From: an uncultured Holophagaceae bacterium
Lineage (GTDB): Bacteria; Acidobacteriota; Holophagae; Holophagales; Holophagaceae
DNA: 44,785 nucleotides
Reading direction: 5' to 3'
Assembly (NCBI GenBank): GCA_903840385.1
Contig: CAIMFT010000207.1
Location: 1-44,785 of the forward strand
The translations under genes were made by a program, and so were the position numbers. Positions within the stretch are counted from its first letter, which is position 1; every line of letters begins with the position of its first letter. This document shows, one piece after another, positions 17,291 to 25,626 of this stretch. Below the pieces are notes generated by a model. That model saw nothing but the letters and a program-made list of their open reading frames with translations, made no database searches and was not told the DNA's origin.

Positions 17291-20200
17291 TCCGGGCCGC
17301 CTGGCTGGGTCACTGGAAGCCTCCGTGGGGGGTGGACCGGGGTCAGCGCTGGGGGGATCCCATCTGGGCGCTGGCGGCCATCTCCCAGGCCTGGCTGTTG
17401 GGGGGACGAGAGGGCCGCTGGCCCCGCTTGAGCCAGGAAGCCCGACGGCCCCTGGGACCCCAGGTGCTGCAGCCGCCAGGGGTCTGGGAGCCCCGCCCGG
17501 ATCCCGCCTGGGTGGCCCGCCTGCGGCACGGCAGTCCCGCCGTGCCGGCGGAGCGCCGGGGGGCAAGGGAGAGCGAGCTCCTGGCCTGGGCCTGGGAGGC
17601 CCTGCTGCAGGGAGATGGCGCCCCCTGGATGGCGGCCGGGACGGTCCTCCTGGACCGACCGGCCCGCCTGGCCTGGGTGGCCCGCCTGGGGGCCGTGGAT
17701 GCCGCCGGCAAGCTCCTCCTGCCCCCCTGGCTGGACCTCGTGCCAGAGGCTCTGCGCTCCCTGCCCCCCGGCTGGTGGGAGACCCTCCTCCGGGCTCAGG
17801 ATGCCGAGGGGCGCCTGCTGCCGGAAGGGGCCCTGGACCCAACCGTCCCCTGGGCCCGCCTCCAGCCCTGGACCGGGCCCCTGGCGCTGGGCAACCTGCC
17901 CCCGGAGCTGGCTCCCGACCAGGGCTCGCCCTGGCTGCAGGGACTGCCGGATGGGACCTGGATGCTGGACCCCGCCCTCCGGGCCTGGGGCCGGGGCTGG
18001 GGCGCCTCACCCGGAGGCCTGGGCCCCCAGCTGGCGGAGAACCTGGCGAGCGGAGCCCCGCCCGCTCCCGCCCTGGCAGCGGTGCTGGCCCTGCGGCTGC
18101 CCACCGACGGCCCCGCCGGCTGGGGACCAGCCCTGGCGGCGGACCTGGGGGAGGAACACCAGCGACCGCCCCTGCCACCGGCCTGCGGCCACCCCACCTG
18201 GGACCGCCTCCGCATGCGCTGGGGGGGCGAGGCGGCGGCCTCCGCCCCGGGCTACCCGGCCTGGGAGACGCCCGCTCATCCCTGTGCGGACCCCTTCCAC
18301 TGGATGGCCGAGGGTCGGCGGGCGCTCCTGGGCTACGACCCGGAGGCTGCCCTGCGGGCCTTCACCCTGGCCCATGCGCACTTCACCCGCCTGCGGGCCA
18401 CAGCCTGGGGTGACCGAGCCGCCTCCAACGCAGCGGTGGCGGCCCTCCAGTGGGCGGATCTGCCCGGCCATGCTCGCTGGGCGGCTCTGCGGGGGCCGCT
18501 ACCCCAGCCCTGGCGAGCCATGGAGGCCGCCCAGCTGGCGGAGGTCCACCAGGACCCCGAGGTGGCGCTGGCGCAGATCCGGGTGCTGGTGAGTGCCCAC
18601 CCGACCTTCCCCGAGGCCTGGGGCCTCCTGGCCAGCCATGGGGCAGACGAGGCGCGCTGGGACTTGGTGCGGGAGGGCCTGGAAGGGGCCGGGACGCACC
18701 CCTACACCCGCTTCCTCAGCGCCGCCCTGGGCGACCTGGCCGAACCCCCGCCCGAGGATGCGGACCCGGAGACCCGCCTCAGCTGGGAGGCCCACCGCCT
18801 GTTCCGAGGGACCGGCACCCCCCAGGCCTTCTGGGCGGCCTGGCGGGCCTGCCCCACCCAGATCATGTGCCTGGAGCTGGGGGTCCAGGTGCTGGAGCGC
18901 ATCGCCAGTGAGCGGCGACCCCGGGAGCTCCTGGCCCTCCAGGCCATCGCCGACCGGGCCGACTCGCCTCGGCACCAGCGCCGCCTCGCAGCCCTCTGGC
19001 CTCGCCCGGAACAGGCCCCGGATCTTGCCCCCCGCCAGCTGCTGGAAGCAGTCCTGGCCAGCCGCACCGCACCGGCCTGGATCGCCTGGGAGGAGGGCGG
19101 CACCCTGCAGACCCTGGGGACCGGCGAGCCCCCACCGGCAGGCGCCCTCAGCCGCCTGGCCCGGGAGGGGTCCCTGCCACCCTTCGCCCACGGCCCCTGG
19201 GTCTGGCAGGGCCATGCCCTGCGCTGGGAGGGCTTGACCGTGGGAGGCCTGCTCCTGGGCCAGCCCCCGGACGCCCTCCCGGGTCAGGCCCTGGAAGCCC
19301 TGCTGCTGGCCCCCTGGGTCGCCCGCCTCCGGGAGCGGCCCCCCGAACCGTCCGACCTGGAGCCGGGACTGCTGCTCACGGACGGCAGCGAGCCCATGGC
19401 GACCCTGCTCCGGGAGCTGGACCGGGTGGCGCCCACCACCCTGCCTGTGCTCATCCTCGGCCCCACAGGCAGCGGCAAGGAGCTGGCGGCCCGCCAGTTG
19501 CACCAGCGCTCCGGGCGCCGGGGGGACCTGCAGGCGGTGAACTGCTCGGCTTTTGCAGAGGGCCTCCTGGAGTCCGAGCTGTTCGGTCACGTGAAGGGCG
19601 CCTTCACGGGGGCCGACCGGGACCGCCGCGGGGCCATCGAGGCCGCCCGGGACGGCACCCTGTTCCTGGACGAGGTGGCCGACCTGTCGCCGCGCCTGCA
19701 GTCCCTCCTCCTGCGGGTGATCCAGGAGCAGGAGGTCCGCCGGGTGGGCTCGGATCGCGCCGTGAGGGTCGATGTGCGCTTTGTGGCCGCCACCCACCGG
19801 CCGCTGGAGGACCTGGCGACAGCCGGCGCCTTCCGCCGCGACTTGCTGTTCCGCCTCCAGGGGGCGGTGCTGCACCTGCCCGCCCTGGCCGCCCGCCGTC
19901 AGGAGTTCCCCTTCCTGCTGCCGAAGCTGGTGGCCCGTGCCGCCCAGGGCCTGCAGCGCCCGGCGCCGGCCCTGGCCCCCGGGCTGGCCCAGGCCCTGGG
20001 GCGCCTGCCCTGGCCCGGCAATGTGCGGGAGCTGCTCCATGCCCTGGAGCGGGCGCTCCTCCGCTGTGGCGAGGGCCCCCTCCGCGTCGCCCACTTCCCG
20101 GAGCTGGCCGCCCCCGCAACCCAGGCCCACACCTGGGAGGAGGGCACCCGGGCCTTTCAGCGGCGCCTCCTGCTGGACACCTTGCAGGCCTGCGGCCACC

Positions 20201-20310
20201 GAGCTGCGGAAGCCGCCGAAACCCTCGGCCTCGCCCGCCCCGCCTTCTACGCCACCGCCAAACGCCTGGGCGTGGACCTCCTCGCCGAGCGCCTCCAGCG
20301 GCCGGAGTGA
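17287..20310 (+). CDS. sigma-54-dependent activator with a very long TPR-type N-terminal region
   Basis: A 1007-residue protein. The last 300 residues are a complete sigma-54 activator: Walker A GPTGSGKE at about 725, the sigma-54 contact loop GAFTGA at about 771, Walker B GTLFLDEV, arginine-finger region FRRDLLFRLQ, LPWPGNVREL and a Fis-type helix-turn-helix at the end (AAEAAETLGLARPAFYATAK). The first 700 residues contain no receiver, GAF, PAS or FHA domain that I recognise. They are Trp-rich and then helical with TPR-like pairs (YDPEAALRAFTLAHAHFTRL and EVALAQIRVLVSAHP). The start at 17287 overlaps the aroA stop (ATGA), and the open frame further upstream is antisense-like shadow of aroA. 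Signal and target genes are unknown. Confidence 0.88.
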   Translation: MIRAAWLGHWKPPWGVDRGQRWGDPIWALAAISQAWLLGGREGRWPRLSQEARRPLGPQVLQPPGVWEPRPDPAWVARLRHGSPAVPAERRGARESELLAWAWEALLQGDGAPWMAAGTVLLDRPARLAWVARLGAVDAAGKLLLPPWLDLVPEALRSLPPGWWETLLRAQDAEGRLLPEGALDPTVPWARLQPWTGPLALGNLPPELAPDQGSPWLQGLPDGTWMLDPALRAWGRGWGASPGGLGPQLAENLASGAPPAPALAAVLALRLPTDGPAGWGPALAADLGEEHQRPPLPPACGHPTWDRLRMRWGGEAAASAPGYPAWETPAHPCADPFHWMAEGRRALLGYDPEAALRAFTLAHAHFTRLRATAWGDRAASNAAVAALQWADLPGHARWAALRGPLPQPWRAMEAAQLAEVHQDPEVALAQIRVLVSAHPTFPEAWGLLASHGADEARWDLVREGLEGAGTHPYTRFLSAALGDLAEPPPEDADPETRLSWEAHRLFRGTGTPQAFWAAWRACPTQIMCLELGVQVLERIASERRPRELLALQAIADRADSPRHQRRLAALWPRPEQAPDLAPRQLLEAVLASRTAPAWIAWEEGGTLQTLGTGEPPPAGALSRLAREGSLPPFAHGPWVWQGHALRWEGLTVGGLLLGQPPDALPGQALEALLLAPWVARLRERPPEPSDLEPGLLLTDGSEPMATLLRELDRVAPTTLPVLILGPTGSGKELAARQLHQRSGRRGDLQAVNCSAFAEGLLESELFGHVKGAFTGADRDRRGAIEAARDGTLFLDEVADLSPRLQSLLLRVIQEQEVRRVGSDRAVRVDVRFVAATHRPLEDLATAGAFRRDLLFRLQGAVLHLPALAARRQEFPFLLPKLVARAAQGLQRPAPALAPGLAQALGRLPWPGNVRELLHALERALLRCGEGPLRVAHFPELAAPATQAHTWEEGTRAFQRRLLLDTLQACGHRAAEAAETLGLARPAFYATAKRLGVDLLAERLQRPE

Positions 20311-20339
20311 GGCCTCTGCGCATGATGGGAATCACCAGA

Positions 20340-20525
20340 AATGAGTGACAAAGAGAAGGCGACAAAGCTACACCGCCAAGACGCCAAGAACGCCAAGAGG
20401 CGCCGGGGCCGCACCCCCAATAGCACAGCCTTGGAGCCCGGCTTTCTTCGTGGTCTTAGTGGTCTTCCTGGTTAATTGTTTTTTGTAGTTCTTGGCGTCT
20501 TCGCGTCTTGGCGGTGATCTTTTCC
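20340..20525. repeat. long inverted repeat, probable dispersed intergenic element
   Basis: This lies in the 234-bp gap between the converging activator gene and mutL, which holds no gene. The left arm (20371-20397) and right arm (20491-20516) are near-perfect inverted copies built from the phrase CCGCCAAGACGC and CGCCAAG, differing by one substitution and one extra base. The loop of about 90 bases contains internal repeats of GTGGTCTT. Base composition is lower in G+C than the genes. Similar CCGCCAAGACGCCAAG palindromes are, as far as I recall, dispersed in many environmental genomes. It could serve as a two-way terminator for both genes. Confidence 0.7.
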
Positions 20526-20544
20526 CCTTAGATGCGAGTAGGCA

Positions 20545-22341
20545 TCAGACCCGCCGCCCAAAGCTCCGTTCAAGGTCCCCCAGGCTGAGCTTTTTCAGGA
20601 TGGGCCGGCCGTGGGGGCAGGTGTTGGGGACCTCGCAGGCCAGCAGGTCCCGGATGAGGAGCAGGGCCAGCTCCGGGGGCAGGGCGTGGTGCTTCTTGAT
20701 GGCGGCACGGCAGGCCAGCTCAGCGTTGAGGTCCCGACGGAAGGTGTCCAGGTCCACCCGGCCCTCCCGCTCCAGGCGGATGAGCAGGTCGTCCAGCAGG
20801 GTCTGCGGGTCCCGGTCCACCAGGAAGTCCGGCAGGCCGCGCACCACCAGGGCATCGGCACCGAAGGCCTCGGCCTCCACCCCAGCCACCGCCAGCTCCG
20901 GCAGGAAGGGCTGGAGCCGGGCCAGGTCCGCCGGTCCCACCTGCACCACCTGCGGCGGCATGAGGGGCTGGACAGCGGGGGCATGGCGGCGCAGGAAGAG
21001 GCGCTCGAACAGCACCCGCTCGTGGGCCACATGCTGGTCGATGATCCAGAGCTCCGGTCCCGCCTCGCCCGTGACCTCGGCCAGGAGGTAGGTCCGCTGG
21101 AAGGCCCCCAGGTAGCGGATGGCCGGCGCCTCCGCCTCGCCTTCTGCCACCTGCGGCGGCGGAGCTGAGGAGGGATAGGTCTGGTCCAGGGTGCGGGGCT
21201 CAAAGGCCCCGGCCAGGGCCTCATAGGTGGCCAGCCCACCGCCGGAGTGATCCGACCAGAGGCGCGGGTGCTGGGGGGCACTGCGGCGGGAGGGGTCCAG
21301 GTCGAACTCGGCCTCCATGGGCTTGGGCGGCATCTCCAGCACCGAGGCCAGGCCGCCCCGCAGCTGGGACCAGGCCTCTTCCGTGGCGCTGCGCACCCAG
21401 GCGAAGATGCGCTGAGGCTCGCGGAAGCGCACCTCGGCCTTGGTGGGATGCACATTCACATCCACGGCCTCGGGGGGCAGCTCCAGGAAGAGCACCGCCG
21501 CCGGGTAGCTGCCCTTGGCGAAGGTCCCGGACCAGCCTTCGGAGAGTGCCGCCAGCAGCAGGCGATCCCGCACGGCCCGGCCATTGACGAAGAGGTACAG
21601 GTGGTTGCGATCCCGGAAGCTCAGGTCCGGCGGTGACAGGAAGCCCCGCAGCTGCCAGGGGCGCTCGCCGTTCACGAAGGGCATCAGGCGACCCAGCTTC
21701 TCCCCCAGCAGGGGGCCCAGGCGCTGACCTGCATCCGCCACGGGCGGCAGGATCAACGGTGCGCCCCGGTCTGGCCGGAGGGTCCAGTGAACACCTGGCG
21801 AGCTCAGCGCCAGCCGGGCCACCACGCCCCAAAGCTGGGCGTGCTCCGTGTCCGTGAACTTGAGGAAGCGGCGCCGCGCCGGCAGCTGAGCAAAGAGGTC
21901 CCGGACGGCCACCGTGGTCCCTCGGCTGCGGGGCGTGGGGGTGACTTCCTTGATGATGCCAAACTCGCAGCGCAGGCGCTGGCCGGCGCCCTCGGTCTCG
22001 GCGCTGGTGAGGTCGAAGCGGCTGACGCTGGCGATGCTGGGCAGGGCCTCGCCCCGGAACCCGAAGGTGGCCAGGTGGCCCAGGTCCTCGGCGGTGCGCA
22101 CCTTGCTGGTGGCGTGGCGCTCCAGGGCCAGGTAGAGGTCGTCCCGGGCCATGCCGGAGCCGTCGTCCGCCACCTCCAGCAGGCGCTTCCCGCCCTCTTC
22201 CCAGCGCACCTCGATGCGCTGCGCCCCGGCGTCCAGGGCGTTCTCCACCAGCTCCTTGAGGACCGAGGCGGGCCGCTCCACCACCTCTCCGGCGGCGATC
22301 TGGTTCGCCACCTGGTCGCTGAGGATGCGGATCTTGGACAT
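20545..22341 (-). CDS. mutL: DNA mismatch repair protein MutL
   Basis: A 598-residue MutL that couples mismatch recognition by MutS to strand incision. The N-terminal GHKL ATPase domain is complete: ELVENALDAGAQ, DDGSGM, TFGFRGEALPSI and the RGTTVAVRDLF block. The C-terminal part keeps the metal-dependent nicking-endonuclease motif (DQHVAHERVLFE, matching DQHA-x2-E-x4-E), ACRAAIKK and CPHGRP. So this is the endonuclease-type MutL found in bacteria without MutH. mutS is not in the window. No ribosome site precedes the ATG. Instead, a heptamer array ends 9 bases upstream. It is downstream of the flavin operon on the same strand and may be read from it. Confidence 0.96.
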   Translation of the reverse strand: MSKIRILSDQVANQIAAGEVVERPASVLKELVENALDAGAQRIEVRWEEGGKRLLEVADDGSGMARDDLYLALERHATSKVRTAEDLGHLATFGFRGEALPSIASVSRFDLTSAETEGAGQRLRCEFGIIKEVTPTPRSRGTTVAVRDLFAQLPARRRFLKFTDTEHAQLWGVVARLALSSPGVHWTLRPDRGAPLILPPVADAGQRLGPLLGEKLGRLMPFVNGERPWQLRGFLSPPDLSFRDRNHLYLFVNGRAVRDRLLLAALSEGWSGTFAKGSYPAAVLFLELPPEAVDVNVHPTKAEVRFREPQRIFAWVRSATEEAWSQLRGGLASVLEMPPKPMEAEFDLDPSRRSAPQHPRLWSDHSGGGLATYEALAGAFEPRTLDQTYPSSAPPPQVAEGEAEAPAIRYLGAFQRTYLLAEVTGEAGPELWIIDQHVAHERVLFERLFLRRHAPAVQPLMPPQVVQVGPADLARLQPFLPELAVAGVEAEAFGADALVVRGLPDFLVDRDPQTLLDDLLIRLEREGRVDLDTFRRDLNAELACRAAIKKHHALPPELALLLIRDLLACEVPNTCPHGRPILKKLSLGDLERSFGRRV

Positions 22342-22350
22342 GGGGTAAAA

Positions 22351-22413
22351 GCTATCAGGTATCGGCTATCGGCTGTCAGCTATCAGCTGTCAGCTGTCAG
22401 CTATCGGCTGTCA
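22351..22413. repeat. nine tandem copies of a heptanucleotide
   Basis: Nine uninterrupted 7-base units, consensus GCTRTCR on the plus strand (GCTGTCA four times, GCTATCA twice, GCTATCG twice, one GGTATCG). The array runs from 10 bases before the mutL ATG to the stop codon of the upstream membrane-protein gene. That TGA is itself part of the outermost unit. Read on the minus strand the unit is TGAYAGC, so TGA appears in many units and in all frames. The unit is nearly self-complementary, so the array can fold into imperfect hairpins. Length change by slippage would alter the mutL 5' region without touching its coding sequence. Confidence 0.95.
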
Positions 22414-22821
22414 GCGGTTGGTGGCGAGGTGGCCTAGGTAGGCCAGCAGGAACACGCCCGAAGCAAGGCCGTGGGTCCAGGCGAAGCCGGTCCGCACGGC
22501 CGGGCTGGTCACCACCTGGATGGCGCCGCCGCTGAGCACCATGGGGGCGATGAAGAGCGCCGCCCCCAGCCCCGTGCGACGGCCCTCGGCACCCCCCTGC
22601 AGCCGCGCCCAGAGGTGGCCGCGCACCAGCATCCCCAGGGTGAAGACCAGCAGCGGACCCACCAGCACGTGCAGGTGCTGGGCCGTCCCCAGCCAGGGGT
22701 GGGCCTCCGGTCCGAAGGGGCCCGGCCGCTCGCCATACCAGCGCAGCAGGCCGTCCAGCAGGCCTGTGCCCGCAGTGACCAGGGCGGCGAGGTGCAGGCT
22801 CCAGCGCTCCAGGGGGGTCAT
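22411..22821 (-). CDS. four-helix, His-rich membrane protein (possible b-type cytochrome)
   Basis: A 136-residue inner-membrane protein with four predicted helices at about 8-26, 48-66, 84-104 and 112-131. Histidines 10, 49, 51, 69, 117 and 131 lie in or at the ends of helices, as in small cytochrome b or DUF4405-type haem proteins that partner flavinylated proteins. I cannot assign a named family with certainty. Its ATG overlaps the stop of the FMN-binding gene (ATGA), so the two are translationally coupled. The inferred job is passing electrons between the quinone pool and the extracytoplasmic FMN protein. The stop codon is made from the first unit of the heptamer array. Confidence 0.75.
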   Translation of the reverse strand: MTPLERWSLHLAALVTAGTGLLDGLLRWYGERPGPFGPEAHPWLGTAQHLHVLVGPLLVFTLGMLVRGHLWARLQGGAEGRRTGLGAALFIAPMVLSGGAIQVVTSPAVRTGFAWTHGLASGVFLLAYLGHLATNR

Positions 22822-23336
22822 CTCGCCTCCCGGTAGAGCACCTGGTGGAGGGCCAGGCAGCGGCGGGCCGCATCGGTCATGGCATGAGCCGTGAGGGTGG
22901 CACCGGACAGTGGGTGAATGGCCCCCTTCAGGCTGAGCTGAGGGTCCAGGCCCTTGCCGTCAAACTGCCGGACCCAGGCCTCCTTGGCCAGGTACTCGGC
23001 GGGCTCGCGGAACACCACCGCCTCCACCCGCAGGATCCGGCCCTCGGCAGAGATCGCCACCAGGAGAGTCTCGTTCAGGGTGCGCACCCGGTGGGTGTCG
23101 AAGAGCCCGACGCCCACCAGCACTCCGCCCCTGCGAGCCTCGTAGGCCACGATCCAGGTCCCGGCCAGGTCCACCTGGGCCAGGGCTTTGACTCGCCCCG
23201 CCTGGGCCTCGCTGAGGGTGTGCTCCTGGCGCAGCAGCTGGGCCCCGGGGAAGGCCAGGGCCAGGGCCTCCTGGGGGGAGGGCAGGGCCGCACCGAGGGG
23301 CAGGGTCAGCAGCAGGAGGGCGAGCAGACGGAGCAT
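22818..23336 (-). CDS. exported FMN-binding-domain protein (RnfG/NqrC type)
   Basis: A 172-residue protein with a signal peptide (MLRLLALLLLTLPLGAALP) and one FMN-binding domain. The flavinylation motif SGATLT is at residues 144-149. By analogy with NqrC and RnfG, Thr149 would be esterified to FMN by ApbE outside the cytoplasm. The apbE gene is two genes upstream in the same operon, which strongly supports this. The ATG at 23336 is preceded by GAGG at about 8 bases. The open frame extends further upstream but that part shadows the porin gene. It overlaps the next gene by ATGA. Electron donor and acceptor are not shown by the sequence. Confidence 0.88.
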   Translation of the reverse strand: MLRLLALLLLTLPLGAALPSPQEALALAFPGAQLLRQEHTLSEAQAGRVKALAQVDLAGTWIVAYEARRGGVLVGVGLFDTHRVRTLNETLLVAISAEGRILRVEAVVFREPAEYLAKEAWVRQFDGKGLDPQLSLKGAIHPLSGATLTAHAMTDAARRCLALHQVLYREAR

Positions 23337-23344
23337 TGGGGACC

Positions 23345-24610
23345 TCAGAAGGTGTAGCCCAGGGCGAGGCTGAACTGGTTGCGGCCGGTGCGGGCGTGGC
23401 TTTCGTCCCGGGTCCAGTCGGCCTTCACCGCCACCTGGGGGATGGGCTTGAAGGCCAGGCCCGCCGTCAGCAGGGTCCGGTCCTCGGCGAGGTCCCTCAC
23501 AACACCCGGCACCACCGCCTGCTGGGGGTCGAGCCGCTCGTACCGGACATAGGGGACCAGGGCCATGCGGGAGCCCTGCAGGACGTCGTAGCCCAGCTCC
23601 AGGTAGCCGCCCCACTGCTGCGTACCCACGGTGCGGGCGGGGTCGGTCGGCTCCAGGGCGGCGACCCCGGCGGCCCGGTTGGTGGTGGCGGCGTAGAGGC
23701 CCCGCACCTGGAGGCCCTGGCCCCGGTACTCGGCGTGGACGTCCCAGAGGGTGGTGGTGAGGGCCGGGCCCGTCCCCGACTGATTGCTGTTGCCCGTGTA
23801 GAAGCTGGCCCCGAGGAGCACACCGTTCCGAGGGGTCCAGTCCAGCCGACCGGTCCAGGCGAGGCTCTGGGCCTGGGCCTTGTTGCCGTCCTGGCGGCCA
23901 TCGGCGATGCCGCTGGCGGAGAACCGGGCACCGTTGAGCCCGTTCATGAGGTAGACCCGGTAGCTGAGGCCGCCGGCCAGGTCCCCATGCACGCCCACGC
24001 CGACCTCGTGCCAGGTGCTCGGGATGATGGTCTGCTCCACCTGGGGGCGGCGGGCCCCCAGGAAGGCCGGCGGCTCGTGCAGCTCATTGACGAAGCCCAT
24101 GGGCACGAGCAGCTGACCGGCCCGCAGGTTGATGGCTTTGTGCAGCAGAAAGTCCAGGTAGTAGAACTCGGCAATGGCCTCGCCCTCGGGATGTTCGTCG
24201 CTGAAGCCCCCATGCTCGAACTCGATCTCGGCGTTGAAGACGATGCGGTCGCTGAACTTGTAGCCGGTGTAGAGGACCATGCGCAGGGCGTCTGCGGTCT
24301 TCTCGCTGCCGACGTGCGTGCCGTCCTGCAGGGTGCTGGCCTTCCCCTGGTAGAGCAGCTCGCCATAGCCCCCCACACTGAGCCCCGGCGCTGCGCCGTA
24401 GACCTTGCTGGCGCTGGCCCCCAGGCCGAAGCGGCCCTCCTCGGTCAGGACTGGGGCGGTGCTGCCTGTCTTCAGAGACTCCAGCTCCCTGGACAGGGCC
24501 TCCAGGCGGCGCTCCAGGTCGGCCATGCGCTGGTCCGGGTTCGGCTTGTCCTGGGCCCAGACAGCGCTGGCCAGCAGGGTGCAGAGGAGGGGGCGAAGGA
24601 GCAGGTTCAT
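23345..24610 (-). CDS. outer-membrane porin-like beta-barrel with N-terminal coiled coil
   Basis: A 421-residue protein with a signal peptide (about 1-19) and a short coiled coil (about 27-48, MADLERRLEALSRELESL). A long barrel follows of alternating strands rich in Gly and aromatic residues, ending in Phe as outer-membrane proteins do (LALGYTF). It resembles the phosphate-selective (OprO/OprP-like) porin superfamily, but substrate cannot be told. It starts inside the end of apbE (ATGA overlap at 24607-24610) and is followed 8 bp later by the FMN-binding gene. Being bracketed by two flavinylation genes suggests a role in letting an electron acceptor or metal complex through the outer membrane. 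Confidence 0.85.
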   Translation of the reverse strand: MNLLLRPLLCTLLASAVWAQDKPNPDQRMADLERRLEALSRELESLKTGSTAPVLTEEGRFGLGASASKVYGAAPGLSVGGYGELLYQGKASTLQDGTHVGSEKTADALRMVLYTGYKFSDRIVFNAEIEFEHGGFSDEHPEGEAIAEFYYLDFLLHKAINLRAGQLLVPMGFVNELHEPPAFLGARRPQVEQTIIPSTWHEVGVGVHGDLAGGLSYRVYLMNGLNGARFSASGIADGRQDGNKAQAQSLAWTGRLDWTPRNGVLLGASFYTGNSNQSGTGPALTTTLWDVHAEYRGQGLQVRGLYAATTNRAAGVAALEPTDPARTVGTQQWGGYLELGYDVLQGSRMALVPYVRYERLDPQQAVVPGVVRDLAEDRTLLTAGLAFKPIPQVAVKADWTRDESHARTGRNQFSLALGYTF

Positions 24611-25578
24611 CGGGACTCCCGGGGCAGCAGGGTGGGTTGCAGGGACAGGAAGGCCTGGGTCATCCGGAGCTCACCGTCGTTGAGCAGGAAGGCGGCCGCG
24701 ACGCCCTGGTGCTCGGCCCAGGCCAGGCCGGCCTCGGGGCCCAGGACGTAGAGGGCCGTGGACAGCACGTCGGCACTGAGGGCTTCGCTGGCCACCACGG
24801 CGGTGCTGCCCCAGGCCGCACAGGGCTGGCCGCTGCGGGGGTCCAAGAGGTGTCGCCCCCGCTCGGACGTGCCGCTGCAGGACAGGGAGGCGTCCCTCAG
24901 GAGGAGGCTGCAGCAGGGTCGGAGTCGGTCCAGGGGGTCAGCGATGTCGACCCTCAGGGCGTGGCCCCAGGCCAGCACCTGGCCGCCGAAGTCCAGCCAC
25001 CCGGAGGGTACCCCCGCCGCCTTGCGCATGGCCTCCAGGGCATAGCCCTTGAGGAAGCCGCCCTCCTCCACACCGGCCCTGGGGTGCGCCAGCCGGGCCG
25101 TACCGCTGCTCGGATCCAGCACCAGCAGGGCCGAGCCAGAGGCCTGGCGGGCCGCTGCCAACGTGGCGGCAGCCGGCGTCCGCCCCCCCTGGCGGGTACC
25201 CCAGGCCTGGAGCAGGGCCATGAGCACGGGGTTGAAGGCCCCCTCCGTCCGTCGGTGCCAGGCCTGGACCTGCGCCAGCAGCTCCATCCATTCCGCCGCC
25301 AGGGGCACTGCGCGACCTTCGGCGGCGTTGAGGCGGCTCCAGGCCGAGGCGGGGTTCCAGGTGGAGCAGGCGGCCTCGATGCGGGCTGTCTCTGCCAGGG
25401 CCAGCTCCGAGGCCTGGCCCAGGTCCCCATCCCCCTCCAGGTGCAGACGGAGCTGGGTCCCCATGGCCAAGACGGTGCGGTCCAAGACCGGGCGAGGGCT
25501 GAGCCCGGAGACCTCGGCCACCGGGGTCGCGGTCAGCAGGAAGGGGAGGGCAAGCACGATCATGAGACCGAGTCTCAT
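24607..25578 (-). CDS. apbE: FAD:protein FMN transferase
   Basis: Exported ApbE-type enzyme that moves FMN from FAD onto a Thr of target proteins. N-terminal hydrophobic signal (MRLGLMIVLALPFLL), then VLAMGTQLRLHL, the helix with STWNPASAWSRLN, GAFNPVL, GGFLKGYAL, WLDFGGQVLAWG, and the C-terminal metal-binding VVASEALSADVLSTALYVLG. It is about 323 residues from the ATG at 25578. A TTG at 25599 could extend it by 7 residues, and neither has a good ribosome site. First gene of the operon. The target is almost certainly the SGATLT protein encoded two genes downstream. A palindrome and a CRP/FNR-like dyad lie just upstream. Confidence 0.93.
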   Translation of the reverse strand: MRLGLMIVLALPFLLTATPVAEVSGLSPRPVLDRTVLAMGTQLRLHLEGDGDLGQASELALAETARIEAACSTWNPASAWSRLNAAEGRAVPLAAEWMELLAQVQAWHRRTEGAFNPVLMALLQAWGTRQGGRTPAAATLAAARQASGSALLVLDPSSGTARLAHPRAGVEEGGFLKGYALEAMRKAAGVPSGWLDFGGQVLAWGHALRVDIADPLDRLRPCCSLLLRDASLSCSGTSERGRHLLDPRSGQPCAAWGSTAVVASEALSADVLSTALYVLGPEAGLAWAEHQGVAAAFLLNDGELRMTQAFLSLQPTLLPRESR

Positions 25579-25606
25579 CTTGCGACCAGCCCGCTTCAAG
25601 GCTTAT

Positions 25607-25623
25607 TTGAGAATATGTCTCAA
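25607..25623. promoter_or_regulatory. 17-bp palindrome upstream of apbE, Fur-like
   Basis: Perfect 6-bp arms TTGAGA and TCTCAA flank five bases. The general form (TTGAGAAT...TCTCAA) resembles Fur-family operators of the TGAGAAT-N-ATTCTCA style. On the minus strand it covers a TATTCT hexamer (25616-25611) that could be the -10 box of the apbE operon, so binding would block the promoter. The regulator is inferred only from this resemblance. Confidence 0.4.
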
Positions 25624-25626
25624 TTA

